Assembly: GCA_036927565.1 (NCBI GenBank)
Contig: JAYESD010000006.1
Coordinates: 107,233,353-107,297,352, forward strand
Origin: Tuctoria greenei
Taxonomy: Eukaryota; Streptophyta; Magnoliopsida; Poales; Poaceae
Length of the DNA stretch: 64,000 nt
Reading direction: 5' to 3'
Shown: positions 1 through 11,149 of the stretch, piece after piece
Numbering within the stretch: position 1 is the stretch's first letter
Layout of the letters: each line of letters opens with the position of its first letter
Made by a program: the position numbers and the translations under genes
Notes under the pieces: model-generated
What the model was told of the DNA's origin: nothing
The model's input: the letters and a program-made list of their open reading frames with translations, nothing else
The model's database searches: none

Positions 1-328
1 GAGGACTAAACAAACTCGGGATGTGAATGTCACAAGATCTTCAGCTGCTCCTCCTAGATCTGCACCTGCCCATGAACCCTCCGGTGGTGTGCTCAAAATG
101 CTTACATCTATCTTTGACTGCTGCCACAAGATTGAAGTCAGGCGGAAAAAGCATCAACAATATGTCAATGCCAACATCAAAGCTATCTGTGACAAGCTGG
201 AGATTGAGCCGGTGGGATCCCCGCCCGCCTTCAAGGACTCCGAGGAAGAGTCTGCTCCGGCGAATGATGATGATGGTGATGAAGATGAGGACCAGACCGA
301 GACTGAAGAAGAGAGTGACGATGAGTGA
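1..328 (+). CDS. C-terminal end of the extra (envelope-like position) ORF of the Sirevirus-like element, partial
   Basis: The frame is open from base 2 to the TGA at 326-328, about 108 residues, and continues past the left edge, so no start is assigned. The visible part has a Ser/Pro/Ala-rich stretch, a basic segment with VRRKKHQQYVNANIKAICDK that could be helical, and a very acidic tail of Asp and Glu residues. No enzyme motif is present. Sireviruses often carry an ORF of unclear function between pol and the 3' LTR, sometimes called envelope-like; position and acidic tail fit that, but it could also be the end of another accessory ORF. Two shorter overlapping frames on the same strand look like shadows. 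Confidence 0.4.
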   Translation, partial: RTKQTRDVNVTRSSAAPPRSAPAHEPSGGVLKMLTSIFDCCHKIEVRRKKHQQYVNANIKAICDKLEIEPVGSPPAFKDSEEESAPANDDDGDEDEDQTETEEESDDE

Positions 329-703
329 TTCCCCTCAATTTTTCCCTTTTTGGTGCCTTGATGCCAAAGGGGGAGAGATTGAGACTAGTAACCATCTCTA
401 GTTGGTGTCTTTATGTTTTTGTGATCAAGGACATGTACTTATTTTTAAAACATTGTAATGCACTATTTCTTCTCTTATGTGTGATGCTTATTTTTGCTTG
501 GATGATTATCTCTATCTCTTTATTGATCACACCTTGTTGATCACACACCTGTTAGGCACCCCACCATAAGGTGTGTGCATATGTGAGAAGCTTTTTGTGG
601 ACTTATCATTATTCTCATATGTGCACACCTTATGAAAATCAAGATTTTATTCTCAATTGTGATATCTCAAATGGTTGTCATCAATCACCAAAAAGGGGGA
701 GAT
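329..703 (+). other. 3' noncoding region with two polypurine tracts
   Basis: T-rich noncoding sequence follows the ORF stop. AAAGGGGGAGAG occurs at about 364-375 and AAAAAGGGGGAGAT at about 690-703. The second directly precedes the LTR and is the likely plus-strand primer; the first is a probable duplicate tract, as described for Sireviruses. A 71-codon frame inside (325-540) is AT-rich and not credible. Confidence 0.6.
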
Positions 704-2130
704 TGTAAGTGCATCTAGGATATCCCTTGTGGGTTTTGGCTAATTGATGACAAACATATGAGATCCTAATGAAACTACTGAGATGATTGCAGGACAAACA
801 AGTGAAACAGCTCGGTGCGCACAAAAAGGTGAAAAATGAAGTGGTGTTCAAAGAGAGATACTTTGATGAAGCTTGGAAGACTAAATTAGATTTTGAATGT
901 ATAGGGAGTGTATGAAAGACACACTCCAAGAGCTCACAACTTTGCGTGAGGGTAAGGGATTAAAATTAACCTAACTTTCACAAAGCACCGGACTAGTCCG
1001 ATCATGGACCGGACTAGTCCGTTCATCTTTCTGGAATCTCACTTATTGGGAGACCGGACTAGTCCGTGCGCTCACCGAACTAGTCCGTTGATGTTTCTGG
1101 AGTCTCTCATACTGAGGGACCAGACTAGTCCGTTGTACCATCGGACTAGTCCGTTGACCTTTCTGGAGTCTCCCATATGTGGAGATCGGACTAGTCCGTT
1201 GAACTTTCTGGAGTTCACTTTCACACAGCACGGACTAGTGCAAGCTTGGACCGGACTAGTCCGGCAGACTTTCTGGACTTCAAAATGCACTGAGACCGGA
1301 CAAGTCCGGACTTGCACTGGACTAGTCTGATGTTAGAGTTTTTCAATGGCTACCTTTTGGAAACACTATAAATAGAGAGTCCACAACTTTCCTATTAACA
1401 CACACGTCGAATACTGATCAAAGAAAAAAACCCTAGCGCTGCCACTTCGTCCCAAGAGCCCAAACCACATCTCCCCACACATCTAAAGTGCAAAAAGAGT
1501 TAAATCAATTGAACACTTGGATTCGGGATTGGTAGATCATCGTTCTTTCATTGCAAGCTCTTGGGGTTTGATCTTTCTACACTCATACTCTGCATTGTAA
1601 TACTTTTGAGTGTATTTGATCACTTCTTTCGTTGTAATTCTCATGGGAGCCCTCAACATGTGAGGTTGCCCCACAAACCTGGTGATTACCCGTGATAGTG
1701 GAATCAAGTCGGCCTTCGTGGTGACTTGAAGAGGGAAAGGGTTGGAGACCCGGCTCTGTGTGAGCTTCCTCAACGAGGACGTAGATCTCGTGGTGAGATC
1801 GAACCTCGGGAAAAATTCGTGTGTCTTGCGCCTTATTTCATTTAAATTTTGTTCATTAGATCACTTGAGTGCTATAACATCAACCTAAGGCAATTATAAG
1901 TTTTACCTGCATTCTTATATTAATCTCAAATAAAAATATCAGTTGTTCTCATTTCCGCTGCTAAAGAAATTTAGTTTCCCAAATAACACCTGATCAGCAC
2001 ACATATTTTTAGCACACTGGACAAGTCCGCCCACACGATCGGACTAGTCCAGCCAACCAAGTTTTGACGATTCTACTAAGTGTGCAGGGAATTCAAAAGG
2101 CCAATTCACCCCCCCTCTAAGCCACATTCA
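704..2130 (+). repeat. 3' LTR, Sirevirus-like, 1427 bp
   Basis: Starts TGTAAGTGCATCTAGG after the polypurine tract and ends GCCACATTCA. Both ends align with the reverse-oriented solo LTR at 57960-59505, which fixes the boundaries: the start reads TGAAAGTGCATCTAGG there, and both copies end in a 'ATTCACC..CCTCTA..C.ACATTCA' block. A TATAAATA box lies at 1367-1374, about 40 bp after the palindrome cluster. Confidence 0.8.
989..1329 (+). promoter_or_regulatory. cluster of CGGACTAGTCCG palindromes upstream of the LTR TATA box
   Basis: About eleven perfect or near-perfect copies of the 12-bp palindrome CGGACTAGTCCG occur in 340 bp, separated by spacers containing 'TTTCTGGAGT'. Two degenerate copies recur near 2020-2055. 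Sirevirus LTRs are known for conserved GC-rich palindromes just before the TATA box; this appears to be an amplified family-specific version. A role in transcription is inferred. Confidence 0.65.
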
Positions 2131-2149
2131 CAAAGTTTACAAGTTTTCA

Positions 2150-5100
2150 CTAAAAAGTGTTTCTATTGGCATAGTCGCAAAGTTCTAGCACATCAGCTGC
2201 TGCACCATACTCATCAAAGAACTCCCCTCTTTTGTGCAAAATTTCGTGACAAATGAATTGACAGAGTTCAGCAGCAATCCTGCCGGCTCCTCCACTAGGA
2301 ATACTTCTACAAACCGGCCATTCTTCGTTCATATTCTTCGTATGCTGCAATATAACACATAACAAGGTTTAGAATGTATTGGTTTGAACAATCTCAAAGT
2401 ATAGATCAAAGTGAGAGTATACAGGAATTTATTTGGTATTTTTGGAGCAGTTGTACTATGAGCAATCGAATTTTGAAGTTGGAATCAAAATATTAAAATA
2501 ATGTTTCTGGTAATATTGAACAACAGAGAATATAAGTATTAAACTATGCTAGTTACAATGAAAATGAAACACAAAAGTAAGAAAATAAGGTATCAATATT
2601 AAGGATAACTTACATCCTCATGATTCACTCTATATACGCCGGCGGTCCGAAGATGCTCGCATACATAATACCCGCATAAGACACTCCCAGCGGGCTGCTT
2701 CGGACAAGCATAATACGTTTTAATGTGCAATGCATTCGTATTGGAAGGTCTCTCACCGCCAAGCCGTTCCGCGTAAAACCACCAAACGTTGTAATACAAG
2801 AAATGTCATATAAAACTTGTCAACACATTCTAAATGTGCGTAAATTAAAATTATTGAATAAATGTACGATTTCAAAATGGAAAGGAAATCTTTGTAACAA
2901 TCTGGTGAGAAATCGGCTGAGTCCAAGACTGTTGCTATTCCCTGCGTTGGCTTGATGAAGATCATTATGTAGTGATTACTGCAAACATACAAACACACAT
3001 GTTAACAATTACCAATAATTGCTATTTCAATGTCATGTGTCGAACTTACTCAAAGTGGTATGGAGCCTTTACGAGGTCCTTGTCGTCTCTGGCAAAGTTA
3101 AACATCGCATGTCCTATGTAAGCTGCAACTTTTGTCCTTTTATCCTTCTTAAGTTTTGTGATTGCTTTTTCAAAATCTTTTCTTTTCATGTGTTTGAACT
3201 GTGCTGAGTCTTGATCCATCTGGACATCAAATAGCACCTTTACAATCCTAGTAGGGTCAAGGATACCTGTCTTGCGCTCCAATTTTTCATTATCCATGTA
3301 TCGCATCCTATTGAAGAAGTCCAGAATTGTTATAATCTCATGAAATGCGTATGCGTGTAGTAAGAAAAGCAAATACAAAATATTAGAGCACTTACAAGCA
3401 CCAGACGAGCAGCGGGTTGATTTCGAGCATGCCCCGATGGAAAAGGGCATGCATCTCTTCAAATAAAATGACTCATTTATCCACTCCAGTGCTCTAGAAT
3501 GCTTCTTTTGGAATATGAAATGTGACGCAATTAAGACCATATTTTGTGCTGGCGAGGATGTACCACTCATGCATTCTTCTGATCTTGTTGGGTTGTTTGC
3601 TAAGTTTTACGGATGTCATGAACGGCTTCCCATTCTTAAATTCAGGAGGAACATCCTCAAGCTTGTATATTGGAACTCTTTGTTTAACTAAAGCCGTCTG
3701 CTGATTATACATGACACTGTCTTCTTCCAACTCCTCGATATCTCCTAATGATGGCTCATGAGAAGAACGAGATGCACTCGATTTTATAATATTTTCCTTC
3801 ATAGTTTCCAAATATTTTGACACTTCTGATGAAGGTTTCTTATTTTCGTATGAGGTAACTTTGATAGGCACTAATGATTGAGGAGTAGTCGTCGGAAGTT
3901 GGACACTGGCTTGTTGTTGAACCTGTTGTTCAACTGATTGCTTTTACTCCTAGCAGTTGGCTCTAGTACTACTTCAAGCTGTTGCTCAACTGGTTGCTCT
4001 TTACTAGCAACAGCTTGCTCTGGTACTGCTTGAAGCTGTTGTCCAACTTGTTGCTCTTGGATATCATCCTTGCTGAGACATAGGGGAGTGGATCTTCCTG
4101 GACTGGGAGTGGATATTCATGCACTTTCGCCTTAGAAGATGGGGTTGCAGTATTTGGAGATGCGATGGGGCTAGAAATTGGCTCATCGTCCAACATGATA
4201 TCGCGTCGGTGCCAAAGGATTAATTGGTTGACAGCCTGCCCCAGAGTCGTGATCCCCTCGGGTGTGACGTGGTCTATTTCATAATCTTCATAATCATTAT
4301 CAATGATCTGAAGAATTTGCACCACAACATAATACAGCGGAAGTGGATTCTCGTTGAAGTCACGATCAGGCTTTGCCATAGCAGTGGCAACCTGTTTGGT
4401 TTTGTTCCCTGCTCTGCCTATCGGGACAAGAAGACGACAAGATTTGTCGTTAGCAATATCATCGACAGGGAACCTATGGGTTGACCCTGAGCCTGGCATG
4501 GAACCAATGCTGCTAGGGTAGGCAGTTGGAGATACTAATTGCTCCTTTTGCACCGGAACCATCACTGTACTCGGTGCCACTAATTGTCCCGATTGTCTAA
4601 GTAGTTGTTCCATTATTTCTTGCATATTTTCTTTGACCTTTTGAGCAATCGTTTCATCAAGTGTTTTCTTAAACTTCTCATGTCTTCTATATGTGTCTGT
4701 ATCTTTAGGGAAACCATCTAGCCAAGACATTTGAGAAGAGACCGCTCGAACCCGTCCGCTGTGTTCAGGGTTTCCTAAGATAGCGGTAAGTTGGTCATTC
4801 TCCCTCTTCGGCTTGAAGAGACCCTTTTGTTGCTTTTCAATTACTTATTTCATTTTTCCTCTAATTCATTCAGAGAGTCGGGCTTTTCAAGTTTGCCCTC
4901 GCTGGTCAAACCTGACCGAGCAAAGACCCAGCGTTGAGTTCGCTCATCGCACCCTTCTAATGGGTGAGGATTGCCCTTACTGGTAATTTCGTCTAATATC
5001 TTATTCCATTTCTGGACTTTGGGGGCATATTCGGCAGACCCCAAGCGATGATGGTATTTGTTCTTTTTTGCAAGCTCTGACCTAGTTGCACTTAGAGCTT

Positions 5101-5861
5101 TAGCATCAGGTGTGCTCTTTTGACGAACAAACTCTTGCCACTGAGCCATTGTGATTTTTCCCATCTTCCTCGGGCTAGGGACCTTATCGGCCTTAACATA
5201 AGCATTCATTTCACTCTTCCAGCATCGAAACTTCTTGCCGCAAGAGACCAATGTTGCTTTCTTTACAGCTTCTTCTGTGCCTTTCGGGAGCTTGAATTGT
5301 TTCTTTATCCTTTCCCACAACTCATTCTTGGTCTGCTCGGGTAATTTCCTCCAATTCTCGATTGTGATCAGCACAACCTCCCTAACAAGAAAGCTGCATG
5401 CATTACGGTACTTGGTAACTTAATCCAGTGGTTCTTGGGGAAGCCCACCTAGACCGACCCTTGTTATGTACATGATACGGTCCAATGGACCCTTATTGGG
5501 ACCTCGTTGCCCTCGTTTCCGCTTTAGTGAAGTTGAGGATTCATCCATTGGAGAACCTTCTGCGGTTTTAGGAGCCGATGTCACCTCATTTTCTTCACGA
5601 TTAATCTAGGTAGAAAAAAATTATAAGACTTCGTATACTTGACAACCAACATTAACTTGAACTGCTGAAGTTAAGATTCGTGATCCATACCTCATCGGCA
5701 GGATCATATTCTGGGTCTAGATCCACTAAAGTCTTTTTAATTTTTATATTCGGAAAAGGATCCGATGGACTGTGATAGGAGCCTGAATTGCTGGAGTTGG
5801 TAAACTCCATATTGTCTTCTTTATTGTTACTACCAGGACCAGTCTTCTTAGGGCTTTCCAT
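2150..5861 (-). pseudogene. CACTA second ORF: Transposase_24-like, DUF8039-like and Ulp1-type (C48) cysteine protease, broken
   Basis: The reading runs right to left in blocks. 5861-5691 starts with ATG and has a credible donor (GAG|GTATGG). The acceptor lies near 5606, and an in-frame TAA interrupts at about 5420. 5374-4850 has the 'NWRKLPEQTKNELW' and 'VSCGKKFRCWKSEMN' pattern of plant Transposase_24-type ORFs. 4730-3969 begins MSWLDGFPKDTD and contains the DUF8039-like 'PVDDIANDKSCRLLVPIG'. 3871-3046 and 2998-2150 form the C-terminal protease. There, a candidate His is in HYIMIFIKP, Asp in TVLDSAD, and Gln and Cys in PKQPAGSVLCGYYVCE, the usual H-D-Q-C layout of Ulp1/C48 peptidases. Several frame changes between blocks are introns or indels. 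Family members of this kind are ORF2 of grass CACTA elements; the protease may act on SUMO-like conjugates, by inference only. The Sirevirus LTR ends 20 bp beyond its 3' end. Confidence 0.7.
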
Positions 5862-6382
5862 GCTAGAACTAATAAGACAAAAAATCTAATAAATGGCGTA
5901 TTAACTCTACATGAAGTGTTGCATGAAGAAAAAGATGGAAGCATTCTAGGATTTGATAAGGCATTCTAGGGTTTAAGGCGACTAACCAAAAGGTTCCTAT
6001 ACATTGCGAGGGTGACAAGCATGTTAAAGTTGCTCACCAGCAATGGCAATTTTATCTTCTTATTCTAAATAGGCTAGCTTCATTGAGAGTGGCGACCACG
6101 TCTTGAGGTTTACTAGGCGGCGCCTAGCTCCGGACCTATAACTGATCAAGCAAGGGACAGAAAGCAAATCCTCCAGCCTTTTTCTAGTATGAAGAATCGC
6201 AAAGTGTGGCACTTGGATTTGGATGGTGAGGTGAGGCGAGGCGAGGTAGCTGCAGGCGAGAAGAGACACTCTTTTTCAGCGACGAGGGCGTACCTGGAAG
6301 TGACTAGGACGAAGCTCGGTGGCGACGGCGAAGCTCGGCGGCCTACCTGGAAGTGACGAGGGCGAACACTTGGCTACCGAGG

Positions 6383-6390
6383 GTATATAT
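6383..6390 (-). promoter_or_regulatory. candidate TATA box for the minus-strand CACTA ORF2
   Basis: TATATATA (reading TTTATATATACC on the minus strand) lies about 520 bp upstream of the ORF2 ATG at 5861 and immediately inside the CTCAGGCGG subterminal repeats, the usual place for a CACTA promoter. The intervening 5862-6382 contains degenerate GC-rich sequence that may be 5' UTR. Confidence 0.35.
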
Positions 6391-6397
6391 AAACTCA

Positions 6398-9300
6398 AAT
6401 TTTCTCAGGCGGATTTTAAGTACCGACCGTCTGAGAAGATGGTTATCTCAGGTGGGTTTTACTTACCAACCGCCTGAGAAGATCAAATTATCTTAGGCGG
6501 TTGGTTAGTAACATCCGAGATAAACATCTTCTCAGGCGGTTATTAAGTACCAACCGTCTATGAAGATATTTAGTTCTTCTTAATTAATATTCTTGATTAA
6601 ATGTGGGTCCTTTAAAAAGGCAAAATTCCACTTTCTTGTAATATTATTGATATGTAAAGGTTACCATTAAATTTCACTTCATATATCATTTGAAATTGGT
6701 CAGAACACAAAAAACATACAACAAATGCTATTTTTCATTTTTCTACCTTGATGAATATAATGCTTTTTTCATTTATTTTTTCAGTGGACATTTTTACTCA
6801 TCATACCAACCTCTATTAATTTTTTCAGAATTTTTTTAAATTTTTTTGAATCAATGTGTGTTCATAATTTGATGAACGCCTACATAAAGACCCCTCACCA
6901 ACCTCCTGTGAAGACGTGTCGATGATCGTGCGCGACCTTTCTTTTCCCAGAGGCGCGACCTTTCAATGCACGGTAAACCAATTGCTCCATCTTCCACTCC
7001 GCGCGGCCTTAAAGACGCGCTATCACCTGTTAGTTCTCCACAAGCGCGTCCCTCACTTTGAATCCTCTTCTTTTCTTCGTCTTCCTCCACTCCGACGACC
7101 CAACACCACTATGCCCGACCTTCCGCCGCCAAGCCCTCCGAAGGAGCCACCTTGAAAGAAACTATGTTGCAGCTCCCCCAAGAGGTTCAGCACCCAGCAG
7201 CGCCTCCTCATGGTGCGAGAGGCGTACAACAATACGTCTCGCACCATGAGTGCCTTGGGGCTGGGTACCCTTCCAGAGTATACTGGAATGGGTACCATCG
7301 GCCACTACCTCTACGCCCTCACGAGGGTGGCTGATCATCTCGACATTCTATTCGCGACGATGGCCCAGGTTCTTGGTCCCGAAGGCCACAGAACGCTAGT
7401 GGAGGCGACGGCTAGCAACCTCGGGGTTGCACCGCCGGTGCAGCCGGTGCAACCGGCCCCTGTTGCACCAGCGTCGGAGGACGAGGAGGAGGAAGAGGAG
7501 TAGGAGTAGGATTTAGTTAGTTTTTCTTTGTTGTTTTTAGTTGCTTCTGTTTTGTAAATATTGTTAATGAATGAAATCTATCTTTGTTCATCTATGTGAC
7601 TGAATATTACTTGTGTATCTTGTGTTCTTTTGTGAGATGTGTGATTGAATATTGTTAATGAATGAGTATCTTGTGTGTTCTTCAACTGTGTGAATGAATG
7701 AATGTGTAGTGTGTTCATCGTGTTCCTCAGACTCAGGTATCATAAGGTAATTATCTTAGGCGGTTGTTAATTCAAACTCGTCTGAGAAGAAGATTATCTC
7801 AGGCGGTTGGTAAGTAATACCCAACTGAGATAAACATCTCAGAAGGTTATTAAGTACCAACCGCCTGTGAAGATATTTACTTCTTCTTAATTAATATTCT
7901 TGATTAAATGTGGGTCCTTTAAAAAGTCAAAATTCCACTTTCTTGTAATATTATTGATAAGTAAAGGTTACCATTAAATTTCACTTCATAAATCTTTTGA
8001 AATCGGTCAGAACATAAAAAAACAGACAACAAATGATATTTTTCATTTTTCTATCTTGATGAATATAATGCCTTTTTCATTTATTTTTTCAGTGGACACT
8101 TTTACTCATCATACCAACCTCTATGAATTTTTTCAAATTTTTTTAAATTTTTTTGAATCAATGTGTGTTCATAATTTGATGAATGCCTCATATGTATATG
8201 ATCATTTAGTTAGAATGATGGATAATTTAATGATGGATAATTTGAAGTTTGACATGTTGGAATGCTTTTAAAAAATTAACAAAATTCATACATGTATAAA
8301 TGATACAAATATGTTCATACAAACAAATTTGAGTGAAGGATCTTTTTTTTACGAGATACACAAATGTGAATAATATGTGAGTAGAAATTAATTTGATATT
8401 TACCAAAACATTAAAATGTCAGCTATACATGTTTTAAAATTTTTTGTTCAGGTGGTAGATGTTAATTTTATACAAATGTAGAAGATAGAATCATATAATT
8501 TGGACACAATTTGCAGAATTTAAACATGTTTGAGTATTTATATTGGAATCTAAATAAAAAAGAAGCAAGGGATAAGGAAACTGGAGAACAGTATCGGGCA
8601 TTATCTCAGACGGTTGGTAAGTAATACCCGACTGAGATAAACATCTTCTCAGAAGGTTATTAAGTAGCAACCGCCTGTGAAGATATTTACTTCTTCTTAA
8701 TTAATATTCTTGATTAAATGTGGGTCCTTTAAAAAGTCAAAATTCCACTTTCTTGTAATATTATTGATAAGTAAAGGTTACCATTAAATTTCACTTCATA
8801 AATCTTTTGAAATCGGTCAGAACATAAAAAAACATACAACAAATGATATTTTTCATTTTTCTATCTTGATGAATATAATGCCTTTTTCATTTATTTTTTC
8901 AGTGGACACTTTTACTCATCATACCAACCTCTATGAATTTTTTCAGATTTTTTTAAATTTTTTTGAATCAATGTGTGTTCATAATTTGATGAATGCCTCA
9001 TATGTATATGAGCATTTAGTTAGAATGATGGATAATTTGAAGTTTGACATGTTGGAATGCTTTTAAAAAAATTAACAAAATTCATACATGTATAAATGAT
9101 ACAAATATGTTCATACAAACAAATTTGAGTGAAGGATCTTTTTTTACAAGATACACAAATGTTAATAATATGTGAGTAGAAATTAATTTGATATTTACCA
9201 AAACATTACAATGTCAGCTATACAAGTTTTAAATTTTTTTGTTCAGGTGGTAGATGTTAATTTTATACAAATGTAGAAGAAAGAATCATATAATTTGGAC

Positions 9301-9540
9301 ACAATTTGCAGAATCTAAACATGTTTGAGTATTTATATTGGAATCTAAATAAAAAAGAAGCAAGGGATAAGGAAACTGAAGAACAGTATCGGGCATTATC
9401 TTAGACGGTTGGTAAGTAATACCCGCCTAAGATAAAAATCTTCTCGGAAGGTTATTAAGTACCAACCGCCTGTGAAGATATTTACTTCTTCTTAATTAAT
9501 ATTCTTGATTAAATGTGGGTCCTTTAAAAAGGCAAAATTC
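6398..9540. repeat. CTCAGGCGG subterminal repeats in about 800-bp tandem units
   Basis: The motif TCTCAGGCGGTTGGTAAGTA and variants, in both orientations, cluster at 6398-6560, 7750-7870, 8601-8680 and 9395-9480. Each cluster is followed by the same AT-rich block beginning 'TTCTTCTTAATTAATATTC'. Unit starts at 7794, 8601 and 9395 give periods of 807 and 794 bp; the last unit stops at about 9540. A first partial unit (6398-6890) is interrupted by GC-rich sequence. Clustered inverted short motifs are typical of CACTA subterminal DNA, but no CACTA terminus (CTTGTAGTG) is visible at the right end. The repeated small frames at 8056-8271 and 8866-9066 are part of the unit, not independent genes. 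Confidence 0.65.
7210..7503 (+). CDS. small GC-rich ORF of unknown function inside a transposon, possible captured gene fragment
   Basis: A 97-codon ORF starts at ATG 7210 and can be extended upstream without a stop for some codons. It reads through a hydrophilic N-terminal part, a probable helix containing 'DHLDILFATMAQVLGP', an Ala/Pro/Val-rich linker and a run of terminal Asp/Glu residues. I do not recognise the family. Its surroundings (6890-7510) are clearly GC-richer than the AT-rich repeat unit it interrupts. An ordinary T-rich 3' trailer follows. CACTA elements often pick up host gene fragments, so capture is plausible; a small transposon protein is the alternative. Confidence 0.3.
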   Translation: MVREAYNNTSRTMSALGLGTLPEYTGMGTIGHYLYALTRVADHLDILFATMAQVLGPEGHRTLVEATASNLGVAPPVQPVQPAPVAPASEDEEEEEE

Positions 9541-9860
9541 CTCCTTGTCCCCAAAATGGTGGAGTTGCCAGGAGATCGCCTGTAGCGGGGCCCGCAAAGC
9601 GGTCTGTAAAGTAGTAGTAACAGGAAAATGCAACAGGCCGGTAGCTAGGACCGGAAAAAAAAAAGTGAAGACAATACGAGGAAGAAAATGTTTGAAAAAA
9701 GGAAGGACAACCGAAATGTTAAACAGGAATTATTTCCACGGAAATTAATCCAGCCGTAATCCTCTCAAACATAGGCTCCCTTTGAAGGATAGGATTTGCA
9801 AAGGATTTTTAGTTTCCATAGGAAACGTAACACATGAGCCAGGACACTTTGGTAGCCATA
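9541..9860. other. noncoding stretch, possible decayed MITE
   Basis: The repeat unit breaks off at about 9540 into unrelated sequence. 9760-9830 has 'CCTTTGAAGGATAGG' and 'AAAGGATTTTTAGTTTCC', a style seen in small grass MITEs, but I could not define termini or a target duplication. Confidence 0.3.
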
Positions 9861-10742
9861 CTAAAAGAGCTGCTTATCCGCCTCATCCACTTCCCCACGC
9901 CGCCAGTAGAATCTCTTCGGCCGCATGAAGGTGTCCCCGGAAGAGTTCGAGGACACCAAGGAGTGTCCGTCAGAAGAGTCGCCTGATGACGAGGAGACTG
10001 GGGAGTTGGGGTGGACCGGCGGCGTATAGTCGAGGTAGTGATCCAGGTGGATGATGAGCTCCGTCGTGAGGCTGCCAAGCCGGACCACTGCGGCATGGTT
10101 GAAAGGTTCCGCCAGCGGCCCGCCATCACTCCCAGTCCGGCCATCTCTTCCTGCAAAGAAGGTGGCCATTTTGGCCCGAGGTAGGAGTCTTGGGTCTTTC
10201 ATCCACCCAACGACCGTTCACAGGTCAGCACGCTCCCGGTGGTAAGTGGAAGCATCGAAGTGATCAAAGAGGAAGACGTCACCTAGAACCTGTCTGATGC
10301 CCTCCGCAGACCTGACATGCAGAGGGAGGTTCTCGATGACAACCTACACGTGGAAGAACCACCCGACGATCGGCAGACCGACGCCAAGGATCCATGGCCG
10401 GAAGTAGTGGTTATCATCCGGCATGGAGATGATTGTTGTCTCGATGGCGAGCTCTCGATAGTCATCACGGATGAACCGCACCAGGAACTCACCATCCCCA
10501 AATGTGGACACGGTGAAAGCCCAATGCGGGATTTCAAGTTGGTGATGGATGGCCAGGGTGATCTCCATGGGTGTCGCCTCGCTGCGACCTCCTCTTGGTC
10601 CCAGAACAGCTGCTTGGCAGCGCAAACGGATAAACTCCGTCGTCATGAGGCGGTTGTTGACCATCGTGCATTGCCCCTCACGAGGGCGCAGGGACAGTGA
10701 GCCTGCAGGTACCTGCTTGCGTCTAACATGGTTCTGAGGCAT
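9861..10742 (-). pseudogene. DUF4283-like protein fragment with two in-frame stops
   Basis: One minus-strand frame runs from 10742 to 9861, about 290 codons, broken by TAG (near 10344-10346) and TGA (near 10203-10205). The order matches the grass DUF4283-like family as I know it: an N-terminal 'MVNNRLMTTEFIRLRCQAA' region, a 'FLVRFIRDD' strand, a 'WILGVG' turn, then 'ENLPLHVRSAEGIRQVLGD' and 'GWMKDPRLLPRA' after the stops. The family occurs in LINE ORF1 proteins and in many dispersed grass ORFs, some with zinc knuckles; none is visible here. No reverse transcriptase follows. I infer a dead copy carried in the CACTA cluster. Confidence 0.5.
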
Positions 10743-11149
10743 GGCGCTGTGACAACAGAGGCAAAGGACTTCTCAGGCAACACACGGGAGCATGGATGGG
10801 AATTAGTCGGGAACTTGAGCCTGGAAGCAATAGGGGGGTGGTTTAAGAAGGAGAGGATGAAGAGGCCAAACATTGGAAGAAGCGTCCCTTGAGGATCTCA
10901 CGAAAATCTGGTGATAGGACCGGACCTTTCGAGGCCTTCGGCTCTGTGCAATTGTCATGAATGCGTGAAGGCCCAGCTTGAATATAAAGTGAATCAGCGC
11001 AGTTTCAGCCCACAAATAACAAGCGGCCCAACTTTTTCGTCCAGCCTGCCTGCCCGCGGCGGGAAATTTTTGTCACGCCGAATGAAGAAGGAAAATAAGA
11101 AACGAAAATAATATTTTATTACTCTACCCTTCGACCCGCAATGCCGGCC
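10743..11149. other. no recognisable gene
   Basis: Between the DUF4283-like fragment and the minisatellite only short overlapping frames occur in several phases. None has recognisable motifs. The 10743-10880 part may be upstream sequence of the pseudogene. Confidence 0.4.

Larger units (their letters stand above)
1..2130 (+). mobile_element. 3' portion of a Sirevirus-like Copia LTR retrotransposon
   Basis: The left edge of the window lies inside a Copia element in plus orientation. Visible in order are the tail of an open reading frame, a noncoding stretch with two polypurine tracts (near 364-375 and 690-702), and a 1.4-kb 3' LTR. The second tract, AAAAAGGGGGAGAT, directly abuts TGTAAGTGCATCTAGG, the LTR start. 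A long LTR with clustered palindromes before the TATA box, more than one polypurine tract and an extra ORF after pol are known Sirevirus traits. The 5' part, including gag and pol, lies outside the window. Right flank CAAAG (2131-2135) is the candidate target duplication. Confidence 0.75.

Noticed and set aside
1004..1330. ORFs through the CGGACTAGTCCG cluster on both strands
   Set aside because: Open only because of the repeated palindrome within an LTR.
8056..9066. Two nearly identical small ORFs (8056-8271, 8866-9066)
   Set aside because: Both lie at the same place in the repeated ~800-bp unit, are AT-rich and lack an upstream promoter; the length difference is an internal repeat.
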